Source: Bacillus sp. ISL-7
GTDB lineage: Bacteria; Bacillota; Bacilli; Bacillales_B; DSM-18226
DNA: 64,000 bases
Reading direction: 5' to 3'
Assembly (NCBI RefSeq): GCF_018613065.1
Contig: NZ_JAGGQW010000056.1
Location: 1 to 64,000 of the forward strand
In this document: in pieces, positions 17,098 to 26,255 of the stretch
Position numbering within the stretch: position 1 is the first letter of the stretch
Layout of the letters: every line of letters starts with the position of its first letter
Program-made: the position numbers and the translations under genes
The notes under the pieces: generated by a model
What the model was told of the DNA's origin: nothing
Seen by the model: only the letters and a program-made list of their open reading frames with translations
Database searches by the model: none

Positions 17098-17283
17098 TTA
17101 GTTCCTTTTATACAAACTGAAATAAAGTAAGTCTAGTTTTGCATTATAAAAAAATCGCTCAGTCAATTTAACTGAGCGAACTCCTAAATTACATAACGGT
17201 TCTGGATAATGGATATGTTTGTATTGATTATTTTCAAGTCCGTCATTACCAAGTGTAAAAATATATTCAAATGTGATTTGCAT
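17098..17283 (-). CDS. Hypothetical 61-aa protein
   Basis: A soluble, aromatic-rich small ORF (MQITFEYIFT...) preceded by GAAGGAG 12 bases before the ATG, which is rather long spacing. I do not recognise the family. It sits alone between a plus-strand hairpin and a divergent membrane-protein gene. It may be genuine, but coding evidence is limited. Confidence 0.4.
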   Translation of the reverse strand: MQITFEYIFTLGNDGLENNQYKHIHYPEPLCNLGVRSVKLTERFFYNAKLDLLYFSLYKRN

Positions 17284-17418
17284 TATTGATCATTTCTCCT
17301 TCTAGTCAATAACTCTTGCCACCTCATTACCACATTTATGACATATCCCTTCCAATACAATTAAATGTGCAGACCTCTGGATATATTGATGGTATACTTG
17401 TTTAATATCTAAAACTAT

Positions 17419-18423
17419 ATGGTGATAAATTTGGTTTATTTATTGATATTGATTTTCATTATGGTTTGTATTATTTTATTTTTCACTTTTAAAAAACTTT
17501 ATATTAGAACTTCTACCATGGCCATGGTTATGGCATTTGGGATTGTTACGCAAGGTGTTCTATTAAACTATTTTGGAATCCAGTTCTTCCAACACATTTT
17601 TGGAAAAATTCTAAGCATTATTAACCTATCCCTTTGGTTTGCCTTTATTCTTTCGTTTATTATTGCTAGTCTGGATGGAAAATTTAAAGACATCCATTAT
17701 TCCAATCTAATCAATCGTTTTGGGATTGGTACATGGGTTGCTGGTACATCTATTAATGGCATTTTATTTTATAAACAATTTTTCCAATGGGGATTTATTT
17801 CGGTCATTATTGCTATTATTAATATGGTCCTGTGGATTATTTATATTGGGATCAGTGTAAAAACTTTTTTAGAAATTTCTCGGACAAAATCATATCGGAA
17901 TGTCCATGGAATTCTTCTTCTTACTACGGTTAGCACTCAATCGATAGTCCTTTTACTTAACACTGTTTTCAAAGAATTTCCGGACATCTTTAACCTATCC
18001 TTACTAATCATAGGGTTTTGTTTTTATCTTGTTTGTGTTTTCTTTATTATAAATAGATACATAAAAAATTCTTGGTCTATTGAAATGGATTGGAACAATA
18101 CGAACTGCATTTTACATGGGGCTTTATCTATTTCCGGGATTGCCTGTTTAGTCACAGGCATCATTAGTATTGAAACCATAAGATGGATATGGAGAGCAGC
18201 CCTTACTATTTTCATAACGGTTGAGTCTATTGAAATCTACAGGCTTTTTAAACGGATTAAACACTATGGTTTTAAAAAAGCTATCTTTATTTATGATGTT
18301 ACGCAGTGGAGTAGAGTTTTTACTTTTGCAATGTTTTATACTTTAACATCCCTTATCCATACCCATTTATTTATTGGATCTTTTGTGATTGACACGATCT
18401 TAAACGCAGGCGTATTGGTATAA
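17419..18423 (+). CDS. Uncharacterized polytopic membrane protein
   Basis: The 334-residue product has about nine hydrophobic segments spread over its whole length and short loops. No transporter or enzyme motif was seen. The start is uncertain: ATG at 17419 has little ribosome-binding sequence, and a TTG nine bases later is an alternative. AT-rich codon use resembles the neighbouring kinase gene. A terminator follows at 18515. Confidence 0.65.
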   Translation: MVINLVYLLILIFIMVCIILFFTFKKLYIRTSTMAMVMAFGIVTQGVLLNYFGIQFFQHIFGKILSIINLSLWFAFILSFIIASLDGKFKDIHYSNLINRFGIGTWVAGTSINGILFYKQFFQWGFISVIIAIINMVLWIIYIGISVKTFLEISRTKSYRNVHGILLLTTVSTQSIVLLLNTVFKEFPDIFNLSLLIIGFCFYLVCVFFIINRYIKNSWSIEMDWNNTNCILHGALSISGIACLVTGIISIETIRWIWRAALTIFITVESIEIYRLFKRIKHYGFKKAIFIYDVTQWSRVFTFAMFYTLTSLIHTHLFIGSFVIDTILNAGVLV

Positions 18424-18514
18424 TTCTTCTAATGTTTGAACTAATGCTTTGTTTTAGTGATCTCATAAAAGCTATTAAACAATCATCCAGACAAATTGGT
18501 AAAGAAAACGAAGT

Positions 18515-18546
18515 AAGCTCTCCATTTTAATTGGGGAGCTTTTTAA
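18515..18546 (+). terminator. Intrinsic terminator
   Basis: AAGCTC.CCA pairs with TGG.GAGCTT, followed by TTTTAATTTT. It ends the polytopic membrane protein gene. Confidence 0.8.
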
Positions 18547-18632
18547 TTTTGAATTTTTATTTTTCGCTGTCAATAAATCATGTGTCTGCCAGCCAAGTCT
18601 CGAAACTTATAAAACAACAAAAATGGAGAGTA

Positions 18633-18890
18633 CTATTGGTTTGAAAAATTGAAATCGTCTTCATCGATAACTTGTATTTTGAAATTATTAGAACTCACAA
18701 AACTGCAGGTTACATGGTGAATCTTCGTTGGGTTTGCCGTATCGGTAATAATAAAATACCCTTTCCCTTGCTGTTTCAATTGTTCAGTACCTTGATATAC
18801 CCTCAAGTACTGATAATTCAGGCTTTCTTGCTTCCTAGTGTATTCTTGTGATTTGTAATTTAAAAAATTTAGGCACCAAGCATGGCACCA
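18633..18890 (-). pseudogene. Unidentified gene remnant
   Basis: The minus strand keeps an open frame of about 85 codons ending at TAG (18633). Its sequence looks protein-like (G-K-G-Y-F-I-I-T-D-T-A-N-P-T-K-I-H, then the end I-D-E-D-D-F-N-F-S-N-Q). There is no start codon with a ribosome-binding site; the frame simply opens after a stop. It is probably the 3' end of a lost gene. No family was recognised. Confidence 0.35.
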
Positions 18891-19367
18891 ATATTTCCCC
18901 TTGTTTTTTGAATATTAATAAAAGATGCATATGTAATTTTACACTTGCTGCTTTGGCTTTTTGTGACGGTTAGTACGAGTACCGTAAGACCGCGCATCCA
19001 CGTCAGATTTACAGATATTAGAGCGATGAAAAGGTGAGTAAGTCTATGGCTGGATTTATTTTTTTCTACAAACAGCAATCAAAAATGTGAAAACTACTGC
19101 AAATGTTTTTTTTGTATAATTTGAAGGAGCATAATCTTTTTTCTCAATTATCTGTGTGTGGAACAATCGTATGAAACAAGACTTTTCAGGGCGTTACAGT
19201 GAACTTTGTTCTAGTAATATATTTTTTTTGGTCATAACATTGAAGCTTAACTAGTAGGTTAATATCCATTATTGGGAGTTTTTCACTTAAATAAAAAAAG
19301 CTCTCTTTTATTGGACTTATCCCTTATAATTAAATTTGTTAATAAATTTTGACAAAGGATATTTACT
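18891..19367. other. Gap before the KinB-like kinase gene
   Basis: About 480 AT-rich bases with no convincing gene. A minus-strand open frame at 18869-19078 lacks a ribosome-binding site and has biased, non-protein-like composition. The kinase promoter probably lies within the last 150 bases. Confidence 0.35.
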
Positions 19368-20621
19368 ATGGACTTTATTTATATTAATCAAAATGTTTTA
19401 GATAACTTGTTTTACATTTTAGTAAGTATTTTTGTTTTCTTCGTTTTAATTGATAATTTTAAAACGATTAAAAATTATCAAAAAATCCTTATTACAGCAT
19501 GCATGAGTTTACCAAGTATTTTATGTATGAAATTCCCTATTTATATTGATGAATATTGTGTACATGATTTAAGGCAAATTCCTTTTTTAATTGGTATACT
19601 TTATGGCGGATGGCCTGTCGGGGCTGCCTTGTTGATAATTTCGTTGGCGATTAGATTTTTTATTTATGGATTCAATTCTCTAACTCTTATTGTTTATTTC
19701 GTGATCTTTATTATAACGGCACTTCTTTCAAAAAAGTTCAGCATGTTCAATAGAAAAAATAAGCTTATTTTCTCAGTTCTGTTATCTTTGTGTCTTGGAA
19801 TACTAACAACTTCTATAGCTGTTATCATATCTGATTCATTTAGGGTGACTGAAGCTTATATGTTTTATTTTATTTTCCTTCCTCCAGTAGTCATGTTTTT
19901 CGTTGTATATATAATAGAAATATTAAGTGACGCAATTAGTATAAAGTCAAAAATAGCAAAGCTAGAAAAGATGGAAGTTGTTAGCCAGTTAGCAGCGAGT
20001 ATTTCCCACGAAGTTAGAAATCCATTAACAGTTGTAAAGGGGTTTATTGATCTCCTAAAAGCCCCTAACCTTTCTCAAGAAGTTAGAGAACAGTACTTTC
20101 AACATGTGGTTAGAGAGCTTAAATCTGCAGAGACAATTATTAGTGATTACTTAGCATATGCTAAACCTGCAACCGAAGATATAGGTATTATTTTTATAGA
20201 TCGTGAAATAAGAAGTATTATTGAAATGACGAAACCATTGGCCAATATGAATTCGGTGAAGATATCAGAAGAGTTAGTGCCAGGAATTACACGCGGAAAT
20301 ATTCAACATTTCAAGCAATGTTTTTTAAACCTGATTAAAAATAGTATAGAGGCTATGCCAAACGGTGGGGAGCTTAGTTTAGTTACACTCGTAAGTAAAC
20401 TCGATATCAGTATCGAGATAAGCGATAACGGTGTTGGAATGAGCAAAGAACAAATAAACCGTTTTGGCGAACCTTATTATAGCACTAAAGAAAAGGGGAC
20501 TGGATTAGGTTCAATGGTTGTTGTAAAAACAATAGAGACAATGAATGGGAAAATTAAGATAAATAGTGTTTTAAATAAAGGAACAACGATAAGAATAACA
20601 CTTCCTATTTATACTTCATGA
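19368..20621 (+). CDS. KinB-like sensor histidine kinase (5TM sensor)
   Basis: The 417-residue kinase has six hydrophobic segments in the first 190 residues, resembling the 5TM-5TMR_LYT sensor type. A HisKA domain follows with the phospho-accepting His at 214 in S-I-S-H-E-V-R-N-P-L-T-V. The HATPase_c domain has the N box (N-L-I-K-N-S-I-E-A), G1 D-N-G-V-G-M and G2 G-T-G-L-G-S. Size, layout and the H-box sequence resemble sporulation kinase KinB. No response regulator is adjacent, which fits a phosphorelay kinase feeding Spo0F. A near-perfect hairpin ends the transcript. Confidence 0.85.
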   Translation: MDFIYINQNVLDNLFYILVSIFVFFVLIDNFKTIKNYQKILITACMSLPSILCMKFPIYIDEYCVHDLRQIPFLIGILYGGWPVGAALLIISLAIRFFIYGFNSLTLIVYFVIFIITALLSKKFSMFNRKNKLIFSVLLSLCLGILTTSIAVIISDSFRVTEAYMFYFIFLPPVVMFFVVYIIEILSDAISIKSKIAKLEKMEVVSQLAASISHEVRNPLTVVKGFIDLLKAPNLSQEVREQYFQHVVRELKSAETIISDYLAYAKPATEDIGIIFIDREIRSIIEMTKPLANMNSVKISEELVPGITRGNIQHFKQCFLNLIKNSIEAMPNGGELSLVTLVSKLDISIEISDNGVGMSKEQINRFGEPYYSTKEKGTGLGSMVVVKTIETMNGKIKINSVLNKGTTIRITLPIYTS

Positions 20622-20623
20622 AC

Positions 20624-20670
20624 AAGGTGCCAGATGCCATCCAGATATTGGATGGCATCTGGCACCTTTA
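20624..20670 (+). terminator. Long perfect hairpin terminator, GGTGCC repeat family
   Basis: A stem of about 19 bp (AAGGTGCCAGATGCCATCCA and its complement) with a 5-base loop is followed by TTTATT. It belongs to the GTGCC/GGCAC hairpin family of this window and contains the ATCC/GGAT core seen in copies at 48412 and 62394. Confidence 0.85.
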
Positions 20671-21028
20671 TTATCAAATGGTTTGCCGAAAAGTCAAAAG
20701 GCTATTGGGGAGAAATTCAAATTGATGCTCTATACTTAAAGTAATTGTAAAAACTTGTATTATGGAAAACTTTAAAAATGAATTAGATTTTCTTTATAAT
20801 GAAAAATAGATGGATAGCAAGTGTGCCCGTCAAGGTATAAAGCGTAGGTGGGGCTAATACACTTCCATGTTTTCTCACACTTTTACGCACACAAAAAACC
20901 TCCAAATATAATAATTTGAAGGCTCTGAACACACCACAGTTTTAGCTTCTCGGTCGCACACAGTGTCGTTCAAAATGAACAAAAGACTGTGTCGGTGAGA
21001 ATTTGATAACTCATTAAGAATCTTATTT

Positions 21029-21109
21029 TGGCGGGACTGCGTGGGAATCGAACCCACCAGACCTGGCACGCAGGTCTCAAGCAGTTTTGAAGACCGCGTG
21101 GGACACCTG
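21029..21109 (-). tRNA. selC: tRNA-Sec (anticodon UCA), 5'-truncated remnant
   Basis: From the 3' end on the minus strand: CCA, discriminator G, an 8-base acceptor strand GCAGTCCC, T arm GTGGG-TTCGATT-CCCAC, a long variable arm AGACCTG/CAGGTCT, and anticodon arm GCGGT-CTTCAAA-ACTGC with anticodon UCA. An 8+5 acceptor/T arrangement with a long variable arm and UCA anticodon is diagnostic of selenocysteine tRNA. The D arm keeps only its 3' strand (TGTCCC). The 5' acceptor strand GGGACTGC is absent upstream, so the gene is truncated and nonfunctional. It borders a decayed island and may be an attachment-site scar. Confidence 0.8.
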
Positions 21110-21209
21110 ATAACAGTGATAAATTAAACCGATTACTATTTCGACGAATATGGAAGTTCTGGATTAATTAAAATATTATTGTTCAGTCTTTTAAATTTAT
21201 ATCTATAAT

Positions 21210-22562
21210 CTACATATGTTCTAGGATATATCGTTCCAACCCCTTATCACAACAATAAACATAACAACCCTTCATCCCTCTGGTCATCAATGTTTTATAT
21301 GTATTTCGAACAAGTTCTACTAGTGGATCCAGCTGTCCTTTTTTCGGCTTAGCAGGCTTTGCGCCTTTATCCTTAAACTCATCTCTTCTTATAATGAGCT
21401 GTTTAGTTTCTTCATCATAGCCCAAATCTTTTCCAATAATCACACCGACATATTCCATTTCCAGACCTTGGACTGTGTGAATACACCCGATTTGATTTGC
21501 ACACTCTGGATGTATGGCCCAGTCAATTCTATTTGGGTCATTCCATGGCAAGACAAAGTTATGCTCCTTTAGGACTACATCTTCCGCAAGTTTTCCATCC
21601 ACCATATTTTTTGTCCAATCCCATGCGTAACCAGCTAACAGTCTGCCCCCTCGTTTATCAACAATTTCTTCTTTCAATTCTTGTGGACTAGAAACAATTT
21701 TAAAATCAAAATCCCCTTCAAGCTTAAATGTTTCTTCATTATTATTGAGTATGCTATCTAGCCATGAGATGTAATTTCCTGATCCTGAGCAGCGGTATTG
21801 GGATTCAAGTTCGACAGTGTGGATGTCAGCTCCAAATCTAGCCGCTTCTTTTTCTACCTCTTTCACACTTCCAATATCTTTTTTAGAAATTTTCTGGAAG
21901 TCATCAATAAAAAACACACTTATTCTCGATGATCTAATAATTTGCGTTACTTGATTTTCACCTTCGATCTTCTTTTTCATATGGCCTTGCTCTTTTAGAC
22001 GATGAGCTTCGTCACATATAAGGACATCAAAATAATTTTCAGGTGCATGGACATATGATGCAGATCCTTTAAACAAATCTCTTACTTCCACATGACCTGA
22101 AGAACCAATTAACTTTTTACGAAGGACTTCTCTGAATGCTTGATTCGGAGTTATATACTCCACATAAGCTTTCGATTTTAGCATATAGCTCATTAAATTT
22201 AGTCCAATGACCGATTTCCCTGTACCTGGGCCGCCTTTTATTATAATGACATGTTTTTGATCCGTCTGTGCCTTGAATTGGCTGTATTTACTTACTACTT
22301 TTTCATAAGCAACCTTCTGTTCATCTAGTAAAACAAACTCTTCATTGCCTTCAATTAATGATCCAACTGTTTCAACCAATTTTTTAGAAGGTCTAATTTT
22401 TCCATTTTCAATGGTGTCAGCAATCTCCCTGCCATTCCCTTTTGAAACCAGCTTCCGGATATTCCTTGCCAAATCCCGATCATTAAATTGGAAGTAAACA
22501 GGAGACTCCTGTATATAACTGCTGTAGCGATTATCCAGCAGCGGCTCCCTGATACTTGCCAT
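21210..22562 (-). pseudogene. DUF2075-family P-loop ATPase/helicase, N-terminally truncated
   Basis: The 450-residue frame carries the DUF2075 core: Walker A G-G-P-G-T-G-K-S at 110-117, D-E-A-H at 184-187, a superfamily-1-like F-F-I-D-D-F-Q, and the C-terminal T-V-Q-G-L-E motif. Complete relatives have about 150-200 more N-terminal residues, often with a nuclease-like domain. Here no ribosome-binding site precedes the first ATG, and family-like sequence continues in frame upstream (L-E-S-K-T-Y-V-P) until a TAG. It is therefore probably a 5'-truncated gene, although the ATPase core is intact. The family is widespread and linked by context to DNA processing and defence; its role is not settled. 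Confidence 0.75.
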
Positions 22563-22710
22563 AATATAAGGAACATACGTTTTGCTTTCTAGAATAAATA
22601 GATCGATCTATACGAAATCATACTTTGTTCGCTACTATATTATTTTCTACAATTTTCCAGTTTGTTTCCCCACCTATTCAAGGGCTAAAGAGACAGCTTC
22701 AATATCCCTC

Positions 22711-22869
22711 TTATACTGATACCGTGTTTAATTCCGTTAATTGATAGGAACTTTCGGTTGTTACTTCTCTCATTAGTTCAATCAGTCGAGAGTGATGGGA
22801 GAAGAAAATGATTTGGGATTGTTTTAAATCAGCAGGAACTTCCACTACAAACTTACCTTGTCGGGACAT
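22711..22869 (-). pseudogene. C-terminal fragment of an ATPase (AAA/SMC-like)
   Basis: Fifty-two codons end at TAA (22711) and read S-Q-I-I-F-F-S-H-H-S-R-L-I-E-L. This recalls the final beta-strand and sensor-His region of YhaN/SbcC-like ATPases. The rest of the gene is missing, because a PTS pseudogene on the other strand begins immediately beyond. Confidence 0.5.
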
Positions 22870-22892
22870 TTGATTGATCTTTCGTCGTCAAA

Positions 22893-23968
22893 GTGGTGTG
22901 CCTTACCGGCCTATCTACTAAAGCAATTAACAACAATCAACTAGCAGCTTCCTCTGGTCAGCCATTTCAACGAATCAATTTTCGGGGAATGATGCTGTCT
23001 TCTCTTCCAAGTTTTATTGCCATGGCCCTTGTTTTAGCTTTCAACAAGATTCCTGGATTAACGATGCTAGGAGAAGTATTTGATCTTATGATTAACGCCC
23101 TCCCTGTTATACTTGCCGTCGTCGCAGCTAAACAAGTAGCGGACCTTGATGATGTATCGATTGTGGCAGGGATTGTCGCCGGAGTCTTATCAGTGAAAGG
23201 CGGAATTATTGGAGGTATTATCGGGGTATTTTAGCAGGACTGTTGGTCCAATACATATTTAGAAAGTGTGTTGAGTGGAAGTTCCCCGCTACAACCGTCA
23301 ATATTGCAGCAGGTGGAATTGCCGGGTTGATTTCTGGTTTGGCAGTCTTTTTCCTCAACGCGCCAGTCGTCTTATAGCTCGGTGAAGGAATCCGCTCTTT
23401 ATTAGGCCTGCTTGTTTCTACTAAGGGGACACCTGCTGGACTCATTGCTGGGCTGTTAATTTGGCCAGCTATTATTGGCGGTGTCTATCACGCGGCTATC
23501 CTTCCGATTGTACTGTTAGAAATGGAAAGCCAGGAAACAGCTTCTTAGGTGCCGTTGATATGGTAGGATTGGTAATGGTATCAGCGGGGATTACCCTTGC
23601 CAATATTGTTTCACCTCGAGATAAAGGTGAAGCAGTATTGGCTGCACCTGGTTTTGCCATTAATATGGGCTTAGGTACCTTTGTAAAGCCGCTTATCCGT
23701 TTATGTTTTCCAACAAATATATCTTTGCTGGAGCAATCCTCTCATCCGGATTAGGCGGATTACTTGTTGGACTTTTTATGTTCGTGGAACGGCCTATGTT
23801 CCATCATTTATGGCAAAACTTTTATCCAATAATATGACAGGCTTTATCATCGCAATGGCTGGAAGTTTAATATGTTCATTTCTCATAACGCTTTCCATAA
23901 ATAAAATCTCTGTGAAAAAGAACAAGGATATGGTTAGAGAGCAGAAAGCGAATAAAGTAGCAGGTTAA
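22893..23968 (+). pseudogene. PTS sugar permease EIIC (PTS_EIIC_2 type), multiply frameshifted
   Basis: Reading across frames gives an EIIC-like membrane protein (G-L-I-A-G-L-L-I-W-P-A-I-I-G-G-V-Y-H-A-A-I-L-P, then M-V-G-L-V-M-V-S-A-G). Damage includes frameshifts near 23226, 23528, 23685 and 23779, and an in-frame TAG at 23375. The reading frame otherwise runs to a TAA at 23966. No IIA/IIB partner or sugar enzyme is adjacent. The number of lesions shows long decay. Confidence 0.85.
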
Positions 23969-24361
23969 TCATTGTATGCGTTCGTCCATAAAAAAAATGG
24001 CCGAAACAAATAAATAGTTTAATGCTTTCCTTTACCTAAAACAAGAAGCTGACCAAAAAAAGTCATCATTCAACGACCGTTCAGGAATTCCCTGAATATA
24101 TACTCTACTTCAGAAACTAATTTACTTTTTCTTGGTCCTCCTGCTTACCAAGCTCCCCGACTTAATTTATATAAATGTATAGGTATGGATCATTCATTTT
24201 CTCGTTGAACGAATGAGGCTTTTCAGAAGATGCCGCACCAGGTTTTTGAGCCTGTCTTCACGAAAGTAATCGATGAAGTCATTTCGCATCGATTATCCTA
24301 AAAATAGATTCTGCAAAAGACACTTTTGGGGTATCCCCCAACATAAAAAATAAAAATCCCT
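23969..24361. other. Gap in the decayed island
   Basis: About 390 bases with only short open frames. On the minus strand a 31-codon frame at 24194-24289 (MRNDFIDYFREDR...) looks protein-like and may be the start of a lost transposase or other gene, but it lacks a clear ribosome-binding site. Nothing else is supported. Confidence 0.35.
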
Positions 24362-24775
24362 TTACTCGATTTGTTTGAAGCCATCTAATATGATAGAAAG
24401 CAATCCCTTACTTGCTTCATAAACAAGTTGCTCCTTAGGGACCGGGCGTTTTTCCTCTTTTCTTGACTCAATACCGTTTCTATACACATACTTTCTTCGA
24501 AGGATTCCTTTTTTCTGATTATAATAAAGGACAAACCGCTTCAGATTCGATTTCATGTCAGAATTTTTCCAAATGATGTAAAAATTCTGCTGATCCTTCC
24601 ATTCTTCAACTGAAATCATCGAGTACAGTAAACTTAACTGTAAAATGTTAAAATCATTATTAAAAACTTTAACATCCCTTTCTAAGGTTACTTTTGGTTG
24701 ATCGATTGTTGGAAGATACTCGTCAACAACTCCAAACTGCTGAAGTTTTTCTATAAATTTATCGTAGTTATTAAT
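24362..24775 (-). CDS. Hypothetical 137-aa protein, apparent AUU start
   Basis: The frame extends well upstream of the first ATG (24619) without interruption to an ATT at 24775. That ATT follows a TAA directly and lies 8 bases after a strong GAGGAGG site (24784-24790). The extended product starts (M)NNYDKFIEKL, then D-E-Y-L-P-T, and ends in a K/R-rich half. It is soluble, with no recognised family. The good ribosome-binding site and protein-like upstream sequence argue that the AUU start is real, or that an ATG was mutated. It sits in the decayed island. Confidence 0.6.
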   Translation of the reverse strand: MNNYDKFIEKLQQFGVVDEYLPTIDQPKVTLERDVKVFNNDFNILQLSLLYSMISVEEWKDQQNFYIIWKNSDMKSNLKRFVLYYNQKKGILRRKYVYRNGIESRKEEKRPVPKEQLVYEASKGLLSIILDGFKQIE

Positions 24776-24972
24776 TTAAATTTCCTCCTCTGTTTAAACG
24801 ATATTTCACTTTCCTTTTATTAATCCTAAAGATAATATCAATTTTATATTCTCCCTTAAATCGATACATCAATATTCCACTTTTATCCTTTTCATGAGCA
24901 ACGAACTTCTTTAAGTTCATATCTTTTTTTAAGATTTTAATCTTTTTTTATTATGTATTCATAAATTATACC

Positions 24973-25125
24973 CTATTCATCTTCTTCATGAACCCATTCA
25001 ATCCTATAGTAGCATTCCACTAACGCTTCATAAAACCCCCATCCAGTACCATCTGCCATTGATACAACTTTACTTAGTCTGGTAGAAAATTCTCGGTAAA
25101 ATTCTTCTTTCTGATCACATTCCAT
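24973..25125 (-). pseudogene. Short ORF or gene fragment (50 codons)
   Basis: The frame MECDQKEEFY... ends F-Y-E-A-L-V-E-C-Y-Y-R-I-E-W-V-H-E-E-D-E. It looks protein-like and is very acidic, but only a weak AGG precedes the ATG, and in-frame codons continue upstream to a TAG. It is probably the 3' end of a lost gene. The rest of the gap from 24776 to 25340 shows nothing else that can be supported. Confidence 0.35.
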
Positions 25126-25346
25126 TGCTACCTGGTCATAACCTGTCTAACTTTACGGGTTCACATCAATTTTAAGATTTAAAGATACCCCTTTTTCTCT
25201 AAGGCAATTACACCATAGTTGTGATGGATGACATCTGAACTAATTGCAGATCACAATATCATCGAAATTGATTCGACTGCCCGATGTACCTGTAACGACG
25301 CTGAGTTCCAAACACGTTTACTATTACATCCTAAAATTTATAAATA

Positions 25347-25375
25347 AAAAGAGCAACTTGTCCGTTGCTCTTATT
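25347..25375 (-). terminator. Intrinsic terminator of the nitroreductase gene
   Basis: AAGAGCAAC pairs with GTTGCTCTT around a 6-base loop. On the minus strand it is followed by TTTTTATTT, 23 bases past the nitroreductase stop. Confidence 0.85.
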
Positions 25376-25397
25376 TTGAGTCAGATATATGAATTTT

Positions 25398-26150
25398 TTA
25401 CTTATATCGGAACCTCTGATTTTTTACCGTAGGACTGGAATTTTTTGCGTATTGGTCAAAACCGCTATCATAAAATTGAGCGACCTTACTTGACCAGTCA
25501 CTGGTATCTTCTCCGCTGGTCCGCTCAGACATATAGGATGAGATCGTTTGATCATATTGGTCAATGATTTCCTTTTGAATTTTCGCATCATACTGTTCTT
25601 TCTGAAGGGTTGCCTTAATTGGCAGCCTTGGTTTTTGACCAGGGACGGATCGTGGATATCCGACCACCAGACCTGAGATTGGGAAAACATATTCCGGAAG
25701 ATTCAATAGATCAACAAAGGTTTGGGGCTTTCTCCGTAATCCTCCGATTGGGACGATCCCGAGTCCCATCGATTCAGCCGCAATCACCGCGCTACCCAGA
25801 GCAATCCCTACATCTGTTGAACCGATAATAATGGCTTCTAAGTCCTCGATAATTTTAAACTCCGTACCATTTTTTTCAGCAGCCAGCTTCGCCCGATAAA
25901 AATCCATGCAAAACACTAGAAAAACTGGAGCTTCCTCAATCCACCTTTGGTTGCCTGCCGCTTTCGCCAATGCTTCTTTCCTTTCAGGCTCCCTAACTTC
26001 GATCACGCTCACTTGCTGTCCATTAATCCAATTGGGACCAGCCAAAGCCGCCTCAATAATCACTTCGATCTGTGTTTCGCTTACCTCTTTTTTTGCGTCG
26101 AAGTCCCTAACTGAGCGATGATTTCTTAATAATTGAATGGTTTCGTTCAT
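25398..26150 (-). CDS. NfrA-like FMN-dependent nitroreductase / flavin oxidoreductase
   Basis: The 250-residue enzyme is of the NfrA/NfsA class that reduces nitroaromatics, quinones or flavins with NAD(P)H, using FMN. The family pattern is clear: H-R-S-V-R-D-F near residue 10, the central I-G-S-T-D-V-G-I-A-L-G-S, then G-L-G-I-V-P-I-G-G-L-R and V-G-Y-P. The start at 26150 was chosen for GAGGAGTG 8 bases upstream. A longer frame starting at 26183 has no site. An imperfect palindrome GTGTAGTATCGTATACAC just upstream (about 26162-26182) may be an operator. Confidence 0.85.
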   Translation of the reverse strand: MNETIQLLRNHRSVRDFDAKKEVSETQIEVIIEAALAGPNWINGQQVSVIEVREPERKEALAKAAGNQRWIEEAPVFLVFCMDFYRAKLAAEKNGTEFKIIEDLEAIIIGSTDVGIALGSAVIAAESMGLGIVPIGGLRRKPQTFVDLLNLPEYVFPISGLVVGYPRSVPGQKPRLPIKATLQKEQYDAKIQKEIIDQYDQTISSYMSERTSGEDTSDWSSKVAQFYDSGFDQYAKNSSPTVKNQRFRYK

Positions 26151-26218
26151 ACAATCACTCCTCGTGTATACGATACTACACACTCAGCTTTAAATTCAAA
26201 CACCTGAATCTAATAAAA

Positions 26219-26251
26219 GTGCCTGACACCACTGAAGGTGGTGTCAGGCAC
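26219..26251. terminator. Perfect GTGCCTGACACCAC hairpin
   Basis: A 14-bp perfect stem with loop TGAAG lies between the dipeptidase stop (26256) and the nitroreductase gene. On the minus strand it follows the dipeptidase at once and is trailed by TTTTA. It is the cleanest copy of the window's hairpin family. Confidence 0.8.
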
Positions 26252-26255
26252 CATT

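Noticed and set aside
18869..19078. 69-codon minus-strand frame as a gene
   Set aside because: No ribosome-binding site, and its end overlaps the more protein-like remnant frame at 18633-18890.
24194..24289. 31-codon minus-strand frame as a transposase start
   Set aside because: Too short and without a ribosome-binding site or terminal inverted repeats; noted only within the gap entry.
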